A stretch of DNA of 64,000 nucleotides. It comes from V1-33 sp964523105. Lineage in GTDB: Bacteria; Verrucomicrobiota; Verrucomicrobiia; Verrucomicrobiales; V1-33. A program made the position numbers and the translations under genes. The stretch lies in assembly GCA_964523105.1 (NCBI GenBank), contig CAZFZN010000027.1, forward strand, positions 40,239 to 104,238, given 5' to 3'. Positions 9,361 to 16,717 of the stretch are shown here, piece after piece. The notes beneath the pieces were generated by a model. That model was given only the letters and a program-made list of their open reading frames with translations. It ran no database searches and was not told where the DNA came from. How positions within the stretch are numbered: position 1 is the first letter of the stretch; each line of letters opens with the position of its first letter.

Positions 9361-9461
9361 GATTTTAGATTTAAGATTGTAGATTTAAGATTTGGCTTGG
9401 CGGTTGAGAACGAACCCGAAGCAACGGGCACTTCTTAAATCTCAAATCTTAAATCTTAAAT
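9361..9461. repeat. Two inverted AT-rich heptad-repeat tracts in the atpD-atpC spacer
   Basis: Left tract 9361-9395 and right tract about 9433-9461 are each built from variants of a 7-bp unit (GATTTAA / AATCTTA). The right tract is the reverse complement of the left, separated by about 37 bp of unrelated sequence. The RNA could therefore fold into a long AU-rich stem between atpD and atpC. Composition is strikingly AT-rich against the GC-rich genes on both sides. Confidence 0.8.
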
Positions 9462-9463
9462 GG

Positions 9464-10930
9464 CTACTTCTTCTCGACGGTATCGATGCCGCCCTTCATG
9501 TAGAAGTTGGCTTCGGGCACGTCGTCGTGCTTGCCGTCGAGGATCTCGGCGAAGCCTTTTACCGTGTCCTTGACGGAGACATAGACGCCGGGCACGCCGG
9601 TGAAGACTTCGGCGACGGAGAAGGGCTGGCTGAGGAAGCGCTGGAGCTTGCGGGCGCGGAAGACGGTGAGTTTGTCTTCGTCGCTAAGTTCATCCATGCC
9701 GAGAATGGCGATGATGTCCTGGAGGTCCTTGTAGCGCTGAAGAACACGCTGCACCCCGCGGGCGACGCGGTAGTGTTCTTCGCCGACGATTTCCGGCGCG
9801 AGGGCCTTGGATACGGAGGCGAGAGGATCCACGGCGGGATAGATGCCGAGTTCCGCCAGCGAACGCTCGAGCACGACCGTCGAGTCAAGGTGCGCGAAAG
9901 TGTTGGCAGGCGCAGGGTCGGTGAGGTCGTCCGCCGGGACATACACCGCCTGGAAGGAGGTGATGGAACCGCTCTTGGTGGAGGTAATGCGTTCCTGCAT
10001 GGCGCCCATTTCAGCGGCCAGCGTCGGCTGGTAACCCACGGCGGAAGGCGTCCGTCCGAGCAGCGCGGACACTTCGGAACCGGCCTGGGAGAAGCGGAAA
10101 ACGTTGTCCACGAAGAGCAGCACGTCCTGGTTCTTCTCGTCGCGGAAGTATTCGGCCATGGAGAGCGCGGAGAGGGCCACGCGGAGACGGGCACCGGGGG
10201 GCTCGTTCATCTGGCCGTAGATCAGCGCCACTTTGGAGCCCTCTTCGGTGATGTAACCGCCCTGCTCGTTGCGCACGATGTTGTGGCCGTCCTTCTTCAC
10301 CTTGATAACGCTCGACTCGATCATTTCGTGATAGAGGTCGTTGCCCTCACGGGTGCGCTCACCCACACCGGCGAACACGGAGTAACCGCCGTGGCCCTTG
10401 GCGATGTTGGCGATGAGTTCCATGATGACGACGGTCTTGCCGACGCCCGCACCGCCGAACGCACCGACCTTGCCGCCCTTGGTGAACGGACAGATGAGGT
10501 CGATGACCTTGATGCCGGTTTCGAGAATCTGCGCGGACGGGTCCTGGTCCACGAGCGACGGCGCTTTGCGGTGAATCGGATAGCGCTTGGCGGTCACGGG
10601 AGCGGGCTGGTCGTCCACGGGGTCGCCGGTGACGTTGAAGATGCGGCCGAGCACTTCCTCACCGACGGGAACGGTGATGGGAGCGCCGGTGTCGGTAACA
10701 GTGAAGCCGCGCTGCAGACCTTCGGTGGTCGTCATGGCCACGGAACGGACCCAGCCGTCGCCGAGGTGCTGCTGCACTTCGCAAACCAGTTTGGTGGGTT
10801 TGCCGGCGAGATCGTAATTGATCTCGAGCGCGTTGTAGATGGCAGGCAGATTGCCGCTGGCGGAGAAGTCAACGTCCACCACGGGGCCGATGACCTGGAC
10901 GATTTTGCCGATGTTGGCGTTTTTGCTCAT
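9464..10930 (-). CDS. atpD: F1Fo ATP synthase subunit beta
   Basis: 488-residue catalytic subunit of F1. The Walker A loop GGAGVGKT is at 159-166. GERTREGNDLYHEM carries the catalytic glutamate region, ALIYGQMNEPPGARLRVALSALSMAEYFRD is followed by the Walker B strand DVLLFVDNVFRFSQAGSE, and the DELSDEDKLTVFRARKLQRFLSQPF segment lies near the C-terminus. ATG at 10930 (MSKNANIGKIVQVIGP) starts the conserved N-terminal beta-barrel; an upstream in-frame start near 10984 lies inside a repeat tract and was rejected. Seventh gene of the atp operon. Confidence 0.98.
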   Translation of the reverse strand: MSKNANIGKIVQVIGPVVDVDFSASGNLPAIYNALEINYDLAGKPTKLVCEVQQHLGDGWVRSVAMTTTEGLQRGFTVTDTGAPITVPVGEEVLGRIFNVTGDPVDDQPAPVTAKRYPIHRKAPSLVDQDPSAQILETGIKVIDLICPFTKGGKVGAFGGAGVGKTVVIMELIANIAKGHGGYSVFAGVGERTREGNDLYHEMIESSVIKVKKDGHNIVRNEQGGYITEEGSKVALIYGQMNEPPGARLRVALSALSMAEYFRDEKNQDVLLFVDNVFRFSQAGSEVSALLGRTPSAVGYQPTLAAEMGAMQERITSTKSGSITSFQAVYVPADDLTDPAPANTFAHLDSTVVLERSLAELGIYPAVDPLASVSKALAPEIVGEEHYRVARGVQRVLQRYKDLQDIIAILGMDELSDEDKLTVFRARKLQRFLSQPFSVAEVFTGVPGVYVSVKDTVKGFAEILDGKHDDVPEANFYMKGGIDTVEKK

Positions 10931-10937
10931 GGTGAGG

Positions 10938-10976
10938 GATTTAAGATTGGAGTTTGAAGATTGAAGATTTGAAAGG
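10938..10976. repeat. Heptad-repeat tract in the atpG-atpD spacer
   Basis: About five consecutive variants of a 7-bp unit (GATTTAA, GATTGGA, GTTTGAA, GATTGAA, GATTTGA) occupy almost the whole spacer between atpG and atpD. The unit is related to that of the tract between atpD and atpC. Confidence 0.75.
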
Positions 10977-10986
10977 CGCGGCACGA

Positions 10987-11883
10987 TTACTCGAGGGCCA
11001 TCTTGGCGGTGGTGATTTCGAGCAGTTCGTTGGTGATGCTGGCCTGGCGGAGCTTGTTGTATTCAAGGCTGAGGTCTTTGAGCATCTGCTTGGCGTTGTC
11101 CGTGGCGTTCTTCATGGCCACCATCCGGCTGGAGTGCTCGGCGGCGCGGGCCTCGAGCAGCATCTGATAGACGGTGTTGTTCACGTACTGCGGGAGGACG
11201 GTGCTGAAAACTTCGGCAGCGGTCGGCTCGAAGGTGTAGTCCACGACGGGGCCGGTGCTGGCGTCGGCGATGACATCACCGGAGCCCATGCCTTCGTAGT
11301 CCCGCTTGCCGCCGAGGGTCACGGGATTGATCGGCAGCAACTGCTCGACGCTGGGAATGGAAGTGACCGTATTGACGAAGTTGTTGAAGGCGACCATCAC
11401 CCTGGAGTATTCACCGGTGAGATACTTCTCCTGAATGAAGCGGCCCACGGTGCGGACCTCCGCGAACCTCGCCGGGTCCTTGACGGGAAAGTCGGCAAGC
11501 AGGTTCTTTTTGAGGCGACCCATGGCAGCCGCGCCTTTGCGGCCGATGGTGACGTAGTCCACTTCACCGCCGAGGTCGGTCTGCGAAAGCTTGCGGAGCA
11601 GATTGGTGTTGAGCGCACCGCAGAGGCCCTTGTCGGTGGTAATAACGAGCACGAGCGTCTTCGCACCGCTGCCGGGGGCGAAAAACGGATGTGCATTTTC
11701 CTCAGCCCGCTCTTTGAGGCTGACGAGCACCTTGTTCATGAGGTCGGCGTAGGGACGGCCATTGGTCGCCTGGTCCTGCGCCTTCTTCATCTTGGCAGCC
11801 GCGACCAGCTGCATGGCCTTGGTGATCTGGGCCGTGCTTTTGACCGACTTGATGCGGCGGCGGATATCGCGGGTGCTGGGCAT
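10987..11883 (-). CDS. atpG: F1Fo ATP synthase subunit gamma
   Basis: 298-residue central stalk. The N-terminal helix (MPSTRDIRRRIKSVKSTAQITKAMQLVAAAKM) and the C-terminal helix (AAEHSSRMVAMKNATDNAKQML, then LEYNKLRQASITNELLEITTAKMALE) are the conserved coiled-coil that rotates inside the alpha3beta3 ring. The central Rossmann-like part contains VLVITTDKGLCGALNTNLL. Start ATG 11883 matches the family. Sixth gene of the atp operon, between heptad-repeat spacers on both sides. Confidence 0.97.
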   Translation of the reverse strand: MPSTRDIRRRIKSVKSTAQITKAMQLVAAAKMKKAQDQATNGRPYADLMNKVLVSLKERAEENAHPFFAPGSGAKTLVLVITTDKGLCGALNTNLLRKLSQTDLGGEVDYVTIGRKGAAAMGRLKKNLLADFPVKDPARFAEVRTVGRFIQEKYLTGEYSRVMVAFNNFVNTVTSIPSVEQLLPINPVTLGGKRDYEGMGSGDVIADASTGPVVDYTFEPTAAEVFSTVLPQYVNNTVYQMLLEARAAEHSSRMVAMKNATDNAKQMLKDLSLEYNKLRQASITNELLEITTAKMALE

Positions 11884-11895
11884 GTTGGGTAATAG

Positions 11896-11988
11896 TGCGC
11901 AGAGTTCTCAGTTTTCCGTGCTCAGTGTGTCGATTCGGGGCGCTCAATTGAGGGGACTGAGCACTGTGAACTGCGCACGGAGCACTTT
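11896..11988. repeat. Two inverted heptad-repeat tracts in the atpA-atpG spacer
   Basis: The 109-bp spacer holds a left tract (about 11896-11934) and a right tract (about 11954-11988) made of variants of a 7-bp unit close to AGTGCTC/AGTTCTC. The right tract is a degenerate reverse complement of the left, giving a potential long stem in the mRNA. The unit differs in sequence from the AT-rich tracts further down the operon, while period and inverted arrangement are the same. Confidence 0.7.
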
Positions 11989-11992
11989 AAAA

Positions 11993-13522
11993 TCATTTCC
12001 AGGAAGCCTTGAACTCATCGAGCGCCGCCTTGATGTCGGCCTCGGTGTTGTCGAGGGACTTCTCGTTGCCGAGTTTTTCGAGGAGCGGCTCTTTGCGGGT
12101 GGTGAGGTAGTCCTCGAGTTTGGCCTGGAATTCCTTCACGCGGTCCACGGCGACGCTGTCAAAGTAGCCTTTCTGCATGGCATACAGGCTGATGACCATG
12201 ATGGGCAGGCTCTTCGGCAGATACTGCTGCTGCTTGAAGAGTTCCACGATGCGGGCGCCGCGGTCGAGCTTGGCCTTGGTGGCAGCGTCGAGGTCGGAGC
12301 CGAACTGCGCGAAGGCGGCGAGTTCGCGGAACTGCGCGAGGTCCAGTTTCGTCGTGCCGGCGACCTTCTTGATCGCCTTCGTCTGCGCGGCGGAACCCAC
12401 GCGGGAGACGGAGAGACCGACGGAAATCGCAGGACGGATGCCCTGATAGAAGAGGTCGGTTTCCAGGAAGATCTGGCCGTCGGTGATGGAGATGACGTTG
12501 GTCGGAATGTAGGCGGACACGTCACCGGCCTGCGTTTCGATAATCGGGAGCGCTGTGAGGGAACCGCCGCCGTAGTTTTCGTTCACGCGGGCACTGCGTT
12601 CGAGCAGGCGGCTGTGGAGGTAGAACACGTCGCCAGGATAGGCTTCGCGGCCGGACGGGCGCTTCAGAATCAAGCACACCTGGCGGTAGGCCACAGCCTG
12701 CTTGGAAAGGTCGTCGAAGATAATGAGCGCGTCCTGGCCCTGATCCATGAACCACTCGCCGATGGAGCATCCGGCGTAGGGGGCGAGATACTGGGACACC
12801 GCGGAGTCGGACGCAGACGCGCTGACGATGACGGTGTATTCCATGGCGCCGGCCTCTTCGAGTGTCTTCACCACGCGGGCGACGTTCGATTGTTTCTGAC
12901 CGATGGCGACGTAGATGCAGTAGAGCGGCTTGTGGCCCTGAAGCTTGCCCTGCTCGGCGGCTTTGTTCTGCTTCGCCTGACTGATAATGGTGTCCACGGC
13001 GATCGTCGTCTTGCCGGTGGAACGGTCACCGATGATGAGTTCCCGCTGGCCGCGGCCGATGGGGATCATGGCGTCGATGGACATGATGCCGGTCTGCACG
13101 GGCACCGACACCGACTTGCGGGTAATGATGCCGGGCGCGATCTTTTCGACGGGATACTGCGCATCCGCCTTAACAGGGCCTTTGCCGTCGATCGGTTCGC
13201 CGAGCGCATTCACGACGCGGCCGAGCAGTCCTTTGCCAACGGGCACGCTGAGCAGTTTGCCGGTGGTTTTCACCTGGTCGCCGGCTTTAATGTGCTCGCC
13301 GGTGCCAAGCAGCACGCAGCCGACTTCGGTTTCTTCGAGGTTGAGCGCGAGACCATAGACGCCGCCGGGGAACTCAATCATTTCGTTGAGCATGACGTGC
13401 GAAAGGCCTTCGACTTTGGCCGCGCCGTCACCGATTTCGCGAACGACACCGACGTTGGTGCGCGTGGCCGAAGTCTTGATGCCGGCGATCTGGGATTCGA
13501 GTTCCTGGAGAATGTTGCTCAT
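11993..13522 (-). CDS. atpA: F1Fo ATP synthase subunit alpha
   Basis: 509-residue non-catalytic nucleotide-binding subunit. P-loop GDRSTGKT is at 165-172; the common form is GDRQTGKT, so the fourth residue is a conservative oddity. YVAIGQKQSNVARVVKTLEE, DALIIFDDLSKQAVAYRQ and the signature SVGLSVSRVGSAAQTKAIKKVAG are all present. The N-terminal helix that binds delta (MSNILQELESQIAGI) is also present. Fifth gene of the atp operon, 33 bp after atpH. Confidence 0.98.
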   Translation of the reverse strand: MSNILQELESQIAGIKTSATRTNVGVVREIGDGAAKVEGLSHVMLNEMIEFPGGVYGLALNLEETEVGCVLLGTGEHIKAGDQVKTTGKLLSVPVGKGLLGRVVNALGEPIDGKGPVKADAQYPVEKIAPGIITRKSVSVPVQTGIMSIDAMIPIGRGQRELIIGDRSTGKTTIAVDTIISQAKQNKAAEQGKLQGHKPLYCIYVAIGQKQSNVARVVKTLEEAGAMEYTVIVSASASDSAVSQYLAPYAGCSIGEWFMDQGQDALIIFDDLSKQAVAYRQVCLILKRPSGREAYPGDVFYLHSRLLERSARVNENYGGGSLTALPIIETQAGDVSAYIPTNVISITDGQIFLETDLFYQGIRPAISVGLSVSRVGSAAQTKAIKKVAGTTKLDLAQFRELAAFAQFGSDLDAATKAKLDRGARIVELFKQQQYLPKSLPIMVISLYAMQKGYFDSVAVDRVKEFQAKLEDYLTTRKEPLLEKLGNEKSLDNTEADIKAALDEFKASWK

Positions 13523-13555
13523 TGCAGTAGTGAAAGGTGTGAAGGGTAGAAAATG

Positions 13556-13951
13556 TCAGGTGAGGAGTGCGGTGCGCAGGGCGTCGAGACGGGCTTTGAC
13601 ACTGCCGTCCCAAACGTTGGAGCCGAGAGTGATGCGGAGGCCGCCGAGAAGTTCGGGCACGACATTGAAGTCCGCGGTGATGTCGCCGTGCTGCTTTTTG
13701 AGTTTGGCGGTGATGCTGCGGCGTTCGTTGCCGTCAATCTCCCCCGCGCTCTCGATGATGGCGTGGCGCTTTTGCACTTCGAGGCGCAGGAGCCGCTGAT
13801 AGGCCTCCAGAATGCCCACGTAGTGCCGCGGCTTTTCCTTGATGACTTTGGCGACGATCTTTTTCGCCGCGCTCTCATCCACGACGCCGTCACGGGTGGT
13901 GAGGCGGATGAGCTGGCGGGCGGTGCGCAGGGCTTCTTTGTGAATCTTCAT
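13556..13951 (-). CDS. atpH: F1Fo ATP synthase subunit delta, short form
   Basis: 131 residues, about 45 fewer than the usual 175-180. The C-terminal delta signature is intact (LLGGLRITLGSNVWDGSVKARLDAL), as is the middle segment HYVGILEAYQRLLRLEVQKRHAI. The six-helix N-terminal domain that normally caps the alpha subunits is reduced to about 40 residues (KEALRTARQLIRLTTRDGVVDES...). Identity as delta rests on the C-terminal motif and on position between atpF and atpA. No earlier start is likely because atpF ends 22 bp upstream. The protein may be a naturally short peripheral-stalk subunit. Confidence 0.88.
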   Translation of the reverse strand: MKIHKEALRTARQLIRLTTRDGVVDESAAKKIVAKVIKEKPRHYVGILEAYQRLLRLEVQKRHAIIESAGEIDGNERRSITAKLKKQHGDITADFNVVPELLGGLRITLGSNVWDGSVKARLDALRTALLT

Positions 13952-13973
13952 CAGGCCGGACGGCGCGGGGGGA

Positions 13974-14498
13974 TCAGTTGTTCGACATCTGCGCCAGGGC
14001 TTCCTTGTTCAGGCGGGCCTGGTCTTCGTCGGTGAGGGTCTTGCCGGCCACACGGCTGGTGGCGTCCACCACGAGGCGGCCGAAGTCGCGCTTCAGTTCG
14101 CCCATGATTTTGGCGCGCTCGAGCTCGGCGGCTTCGCGGGCCTTGGCGATGATGGCCGCGGCTTCAGCCACGGCCTTCTGGCGCTCGGACTCACCGACCG
14201 CGGCGGCGGCATCGCGGGCCTCTTTCACCATGCGGTCGGCTTCCGTGTTGGCCTTGTCGATGGCCGCGGCCGTCTGGGCTTCGGAATTGGCCAGGTTTTG
14301 GGAAATCTTCTTCAGGTTCTCCTCGCCCTCCGCGATGCGGCTGCGGCGGGCTTCCAGTATATTGGTGACGGGACCGAAGGCATACTTCGCCAGCACTGCA
14401 TACACGATGATGAAGATAATGATCTGGGCGGTCAGTTTGACCCAATCAATGCCGAAGGTATCGAGAAGTCCGGCGCCGAAAAAGCAGTTTAATCCCAT
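13974..14498 (-). CDS. atpF: F1Fo ATP synthase subunit b
   Basis: 174-residue peripheral stalk subunit. One N-terminal transmembrane helix (WVKLTAQIIIFIIVYAVLAKYAF) is followed by a GPVTNILEARRSRIAEGEENL segment and a long charged, alanine-rich coiled coil that dimerises and reaches to delta. Third gene of the operon. Between it and atpE lie a GC-rich stem-loop and a weak heptad tract. Confidence 0.95.
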   Translation of the reverse strand: MGLNCFFGAGLLDTFGIDWVKLTAQIIIFIIVYAVLAKYAFGPVTNILEARRSRIAEGEENLKKISQNLANSEAQTAAAIDKANTEADRMVKEARDAAAAVGESERQKAVAEAAAIIAKAREAAELERAKIMGELKRDFGRLVVDATSRVAGKTLTDEDQARLNKEALAQMSNN

Positions 14499-14505
14499 GA
14501 TGCAG

Positions 14506-14542
14506 GAAAGGCTGAAAGAGAAAGGTTGCGGGCGAAGTGAGA
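14506..14542. repeat. Weak purine-rich heptad tract upstream of atpF
   Basis: Degenerate 7-bp units (GAAAGGC, TGAAAGA, GAAAGGT, then less regular copies) lie in the atpE-atpF spacer just upstream of atpF. Regularity is lower than in the other tracts, so this is a tentative call. Confidence 0.4.
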
Positions 14543-14543
14543 A

Positions 14544-14584
14544 CCGGAAAACCGGCGGCCGCCCGCGCGACCGCCGGTCTCCGG
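14544..14584 (-). promoter_or_regulatory. GC-rich intercistronic stem-loop after atpE
   Basis: An 8-bp stem ACCGGCGG/CCGCCGGT with a 12-nt loop is extended by CCGGA/TCCGG across a small internal loop. It begins about 10 nt after the atpE stop on the coding strand. It is followed by only a short T run that is itself partly in the stem, so it is not a canonical terminator. It could stabilise the upstream atpBE mRNA or attenuate expression of the later genes, which would suit the high copy number of subunit c. That role is inference. Confidence 0.5.
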
Positions 14585-14593
14585 GAAAGCGGC

Positions 14594-14896
14594 TTAGCGG
14601 CCCTGGAACGCGAGAACCAGAGCGTAAATGGCGATCGCTTCCGCGAGCGCCATGCCGATGATGGAGATAACGAGGATGTTGCCGAAAGCACCGGGGTTGC
14701 GGCCCACGGCCTGGGCAGCACCGAGGCCGACGAGGCCGATGCCGATGCCGGCACCCGCGCCGGCGACGCCGAGCGTGAAGGAACCGTTCAGGTTGTTGGA
14801 GGTCGCAATCTCCTTGGTTTGGCTGAGCACATCGGCTTCAAGAGCGGTGGTGAGCGGAGCGGCGGCGTCCGCGAGCATCGTAAGGATGTCCATCAT
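14594..14896 (-). CDS. atpE: F1Fo ATP synthase subunit c
   Basis: 100-residue proteolipid with two transmembrane helices. Helix 1 has the glycine-rich packing motif (GVAGAGAGIGIGLVGLGAAQ), the loop has the conserved RNP, and helix 2 carries the ion-binding glutamate in GMALAEAIAIYALV. The Gln of Na+-binding c subunits is absent from helix 1 and the residues after Glu are Ala-Ile rather than Ser-Thr, so proton coupling is expected. About 38 residues precede helix 1 (MMDILTMLADAAAPLTTALE...), longer than most bacterial c subunits. No strong ribosome site decides between the two adjacent ATGs at 14896 and 14893. Confidence 0.96.
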   Translation of the reverse strand: MMDILTMLADAAAPLTTALEADVLSQTKEIATSNNLNGSFTLGVAGAGAGIGIGLVGLGAAQAVGRNPGAFGNILVISIIGMALAEAIAIYALVLAFQGR

Positions 14897-14978
14897 GGCT
14901 TTATATTCTGTTTGGTGTTTTGGTTGTTGTGTTTCGTGCCGGCGCCCACTGACACGCATGGTCACGCCGGCAAAAGTC

Positions 14979-15923
14979 TTAGTGCGCGTGAGCTTCGTCG
15001 TGGTCGCCGTGGCTTTCGTCGTGGGTGGTGGAAAGCTTGATGAAGACCACGTTCAGCATGGCGAAGACCATGCCCTGGAGAACGCCCACCAGCAGCTCCA
15101 TGAAATAGAACGGCAGCTGGAAGAGGACGACCGTGATGTAATTGACCCAGCCTTTGAGACCCAGAATGCCTCCGAGGTTGCCCATGGAGTGCAGCAGGTT
15201 CTCCCCGGCGAAGATGTTTCCATAAAGTCGCAGCGAGAGCGTGAGCGGACGCACAGCGATGGAAACGATTTCGATGAAGCCCACGAGGAAGAAGATGACG
15301 GCCAGGGCGGCGCCCATAAAGCCTTTCAACCCGCCTTTCGGACCGAAGGTGTGCTTCAGGAAGCCGACGAACCCGATTTCTTTGATCGTTATCACGAACC
15401 AAACCAGGAACGACGCCAGCGCCATGCCGGCCGTGAGGTTCATGTCCGCAGTCGCCGGGCGCAGAATCGGCTTCTCAATGTGCCTGCTCGCCCACTCGCC
15501 CGAATGCAGGTGCGAATCGAAGCCAATCGTGCCGACGCCGGGCAGCAGGCCGCACCAGTTGGCAACCGTGATGAAGATGAACAGGGTCGCGAGCAGCGGG
15601 AACGCCTGCTTCGCGATCTTCGGCCCGAGGATTTTTTCCACCTGGCCGTAAAGGAACTCCACAATAAACTCCACAAAGTTCTGCTTCCTGCCAGGCACCA
15701 GCTGCGGGTTTTTCATCGCCCCGCGAACAAACCAAAGGATGAGGCACGTCACCAGCCCCGCGACGAAAATCGAGTTGGTGAAGAAGGACCAGAAGCCTCG
15801 GTCGTCCGCGTCGGTGAAGATCGGCAGTGCTTTTAAATCCACTCCAGTCCCGCCTCCGCCCTCCGCGGCAAAAGCGACGGGAGCGGCGAGAAGAGAGGCG
15901 AGGATAACAAGGCTGCGCGACAT
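14979..15923 (-). CDS. atpB: F1Fo ATP synthase subunit a
   Basis: 314-residue membrane subunit that forms the proton half-channels against the c-ring. The catalytic helix is recognisable by RPLTLSLRLYGNIFAGENLL, with the essential arginine in SLRLYGN. Other membrane segments include GLVTCLILWFV, FPLLATLFIFITVANWCGLLPG and LFQLPFYFMELLVGVLQGMVFAML. Two odd features: the protein begins with a classical cleavable signal peptide (MSRSLVILASLLAAPVAFAA) and ends in a His/Asp/Glu-rich tail (HDESHGDHDEAHAH). ATG at 15923 starts the signal peptide. First gene of the operon; no atpI is seen upstream. Confidence 0.96.
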   Translation of the reverse strand: MSRSLVILASLLAAPVAFAAEGGGGTGVDLKALPIFTDADDRGFWSFFTNSIFVAGLVTCLILWFVRGAMKNPQLVPGRKQNFVEFIVEFLYGQVEKILGPKIAKQAFPLLATLFIFITVANWCGLLPGVGTIGFDSHLHSGEWASRHIEKPILRPATADMNLTAGMALASFLVWFVITIKEIGFVGFLKHTFGPKGGLKGFMGAALAVIFFLVGFIEIVSIAVRPLTLSLRLYGNIFAGENLLHSMGNLGGILGLKGWVNYITVVLFQLPFYFMELLVGVLQGMVFAMLNVVFIKLSTTHDESHGDHDEAHAH

Positions 15924-16040
15924 GGCAGAGGCGTGAGGAGTTGACCGCGAATCAGGTGCATTCCGGCGGGGCATTCCCGGGCGCGATTCAGCGGGCGAGC
16001 CGCGGCTTTAGTCGGGCGGCTCCGGACGCGCAAGACGATT

Positions 16041-16058
16041 TTGTGAAATATTTCACAA
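16041..16058. promoter_or_regulatory. Perfect 18-bp Rex-type operator palindrome
   Basis: TTGTGAAATATTTCACAA is an exact inverted repeat and matches the known binding consensus of the NADH-sensing repressor Rex (TTGTGAANNNNTTCACAA). It lies between two divergent genes, 118-135 bp upstream of the atpB start and about 41 bp before the first possible start of the Uma2 gene. The position fits redox control of the ATP synthase promoter. Rex itself is not encoded in the window, so binding is inferred. Confidence 0.7.
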
Positions 16059-16098
16059 GCGGCGGCGCGCCCCCCGGCGGCATTCCCATCTTGCCGCG

Positions 16099-16662
16099 AT
16101 GGAAGCCTGTGTTATCCCTCTGTCCATGCGCAAAGAACCGGTCATGGAAAGCATCACCGACCAGCTCGCCTTCAATCGCCGGCGCTGGAAGGAACTGTGC
16201 GCGGACCCGGTCTTTGCCTCGCACGACTTCCGCGTGGAGACCGACCGGTTCGGGCAGGCGCTCGTTATGTCCACTGCTCCCAGCTTCGAACACGGTGGGT
16301 TTCAATTAGACATTGGAGCCATGCTTCGTCAGCACCTTCCCGGTGGTTTTGCCGTCACCGAATGCCCCGTCTCCACCAGCGAGGGCGTGAAGGGCGCGGA
16401 CGTCATTTGGATTTCCAGCGCGCGGAAGCGGCGGGCTCTGCGCGACGGACTCCTGGAAATGGCGCCGGAGATTTGCGTGGAGGTCCTATCGCCCTCCAAC
16501 ACGCGTGAGGAAATGATGGAAAAGAAGCGGCTCTACTTTGAAGGCGGCGCGAAGGAAGTGTGGTTCTGCGACCTCTCTGGCAGAATGCATTTCTATCTCC
16601 ACACGGATCCGGACCGGCCTTCCGTCTCCGCCCTGTGTCCGAAGTTCCCGCGCCGGCTTTGA
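16099..16662 (+). CDS. Uma2 family (DUF820) putative endonuclease
   Basis: Up to 187 residues of the PD-(D/E)XK-like Uma2 family. The conserved core is visible: GADVIWIS (acidic residue), APEICVEVLSPSNTREEMMEKKRLYFEGGAKEVWFCDLSG (Glu, PSN and Lys positions). The biological role of the family is largely unknown; it is often present in many copies. Starts at 16099, 16126 and 16144 are all in frame and no ribosome site decides. Transcribed divergently from the atp operon with the Rex-type palindrome between them, and 55 bp upstream of the ABC transporter gene. Confidence 0.85.
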   Translation: MEACVIPLSMRKEPVMESITDQLAFNRRRWKELCADPVFASHDFRVETDRFGQALVMSTAPSFEHGGFQLDIGAMLRQHLPGGFAVTECPVSTSEGVKGADVIWISSARKRRALRDGLLEMAPEICVEVLSPSNTREEMMEKKRLYFEGGAKEVWFCDLSGRMHFYLHTDPDRPSVSALCPKFPRRL

Positions 16663-16717
16663 GTCCGCTGTGTTCCGGTGTTGCCATGCGCGCGGCCCTT
16701 CCTCACACTCGCGCCGC

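Noticed and set aside
9361..9461. Possible CRISPR-like array from repeated units
   Set aside because: Units are 7 bp without spacers, partly inverted, and no cas genes are present.
9392..10957. Long plus-strand open frame opposite atpD
   Set aside because: Antisense of a certain atpD with a Gly/His/Asp-rich shadow protein; the same applies to 11762-13549 opposite atpA.
14594..14896. Na+-coupled ATP synthase
   Set aside because: The c subunit lacks the Gln in helix 1 and the Ser/Thr after the essential Glu that Na+-binding c-rings need.
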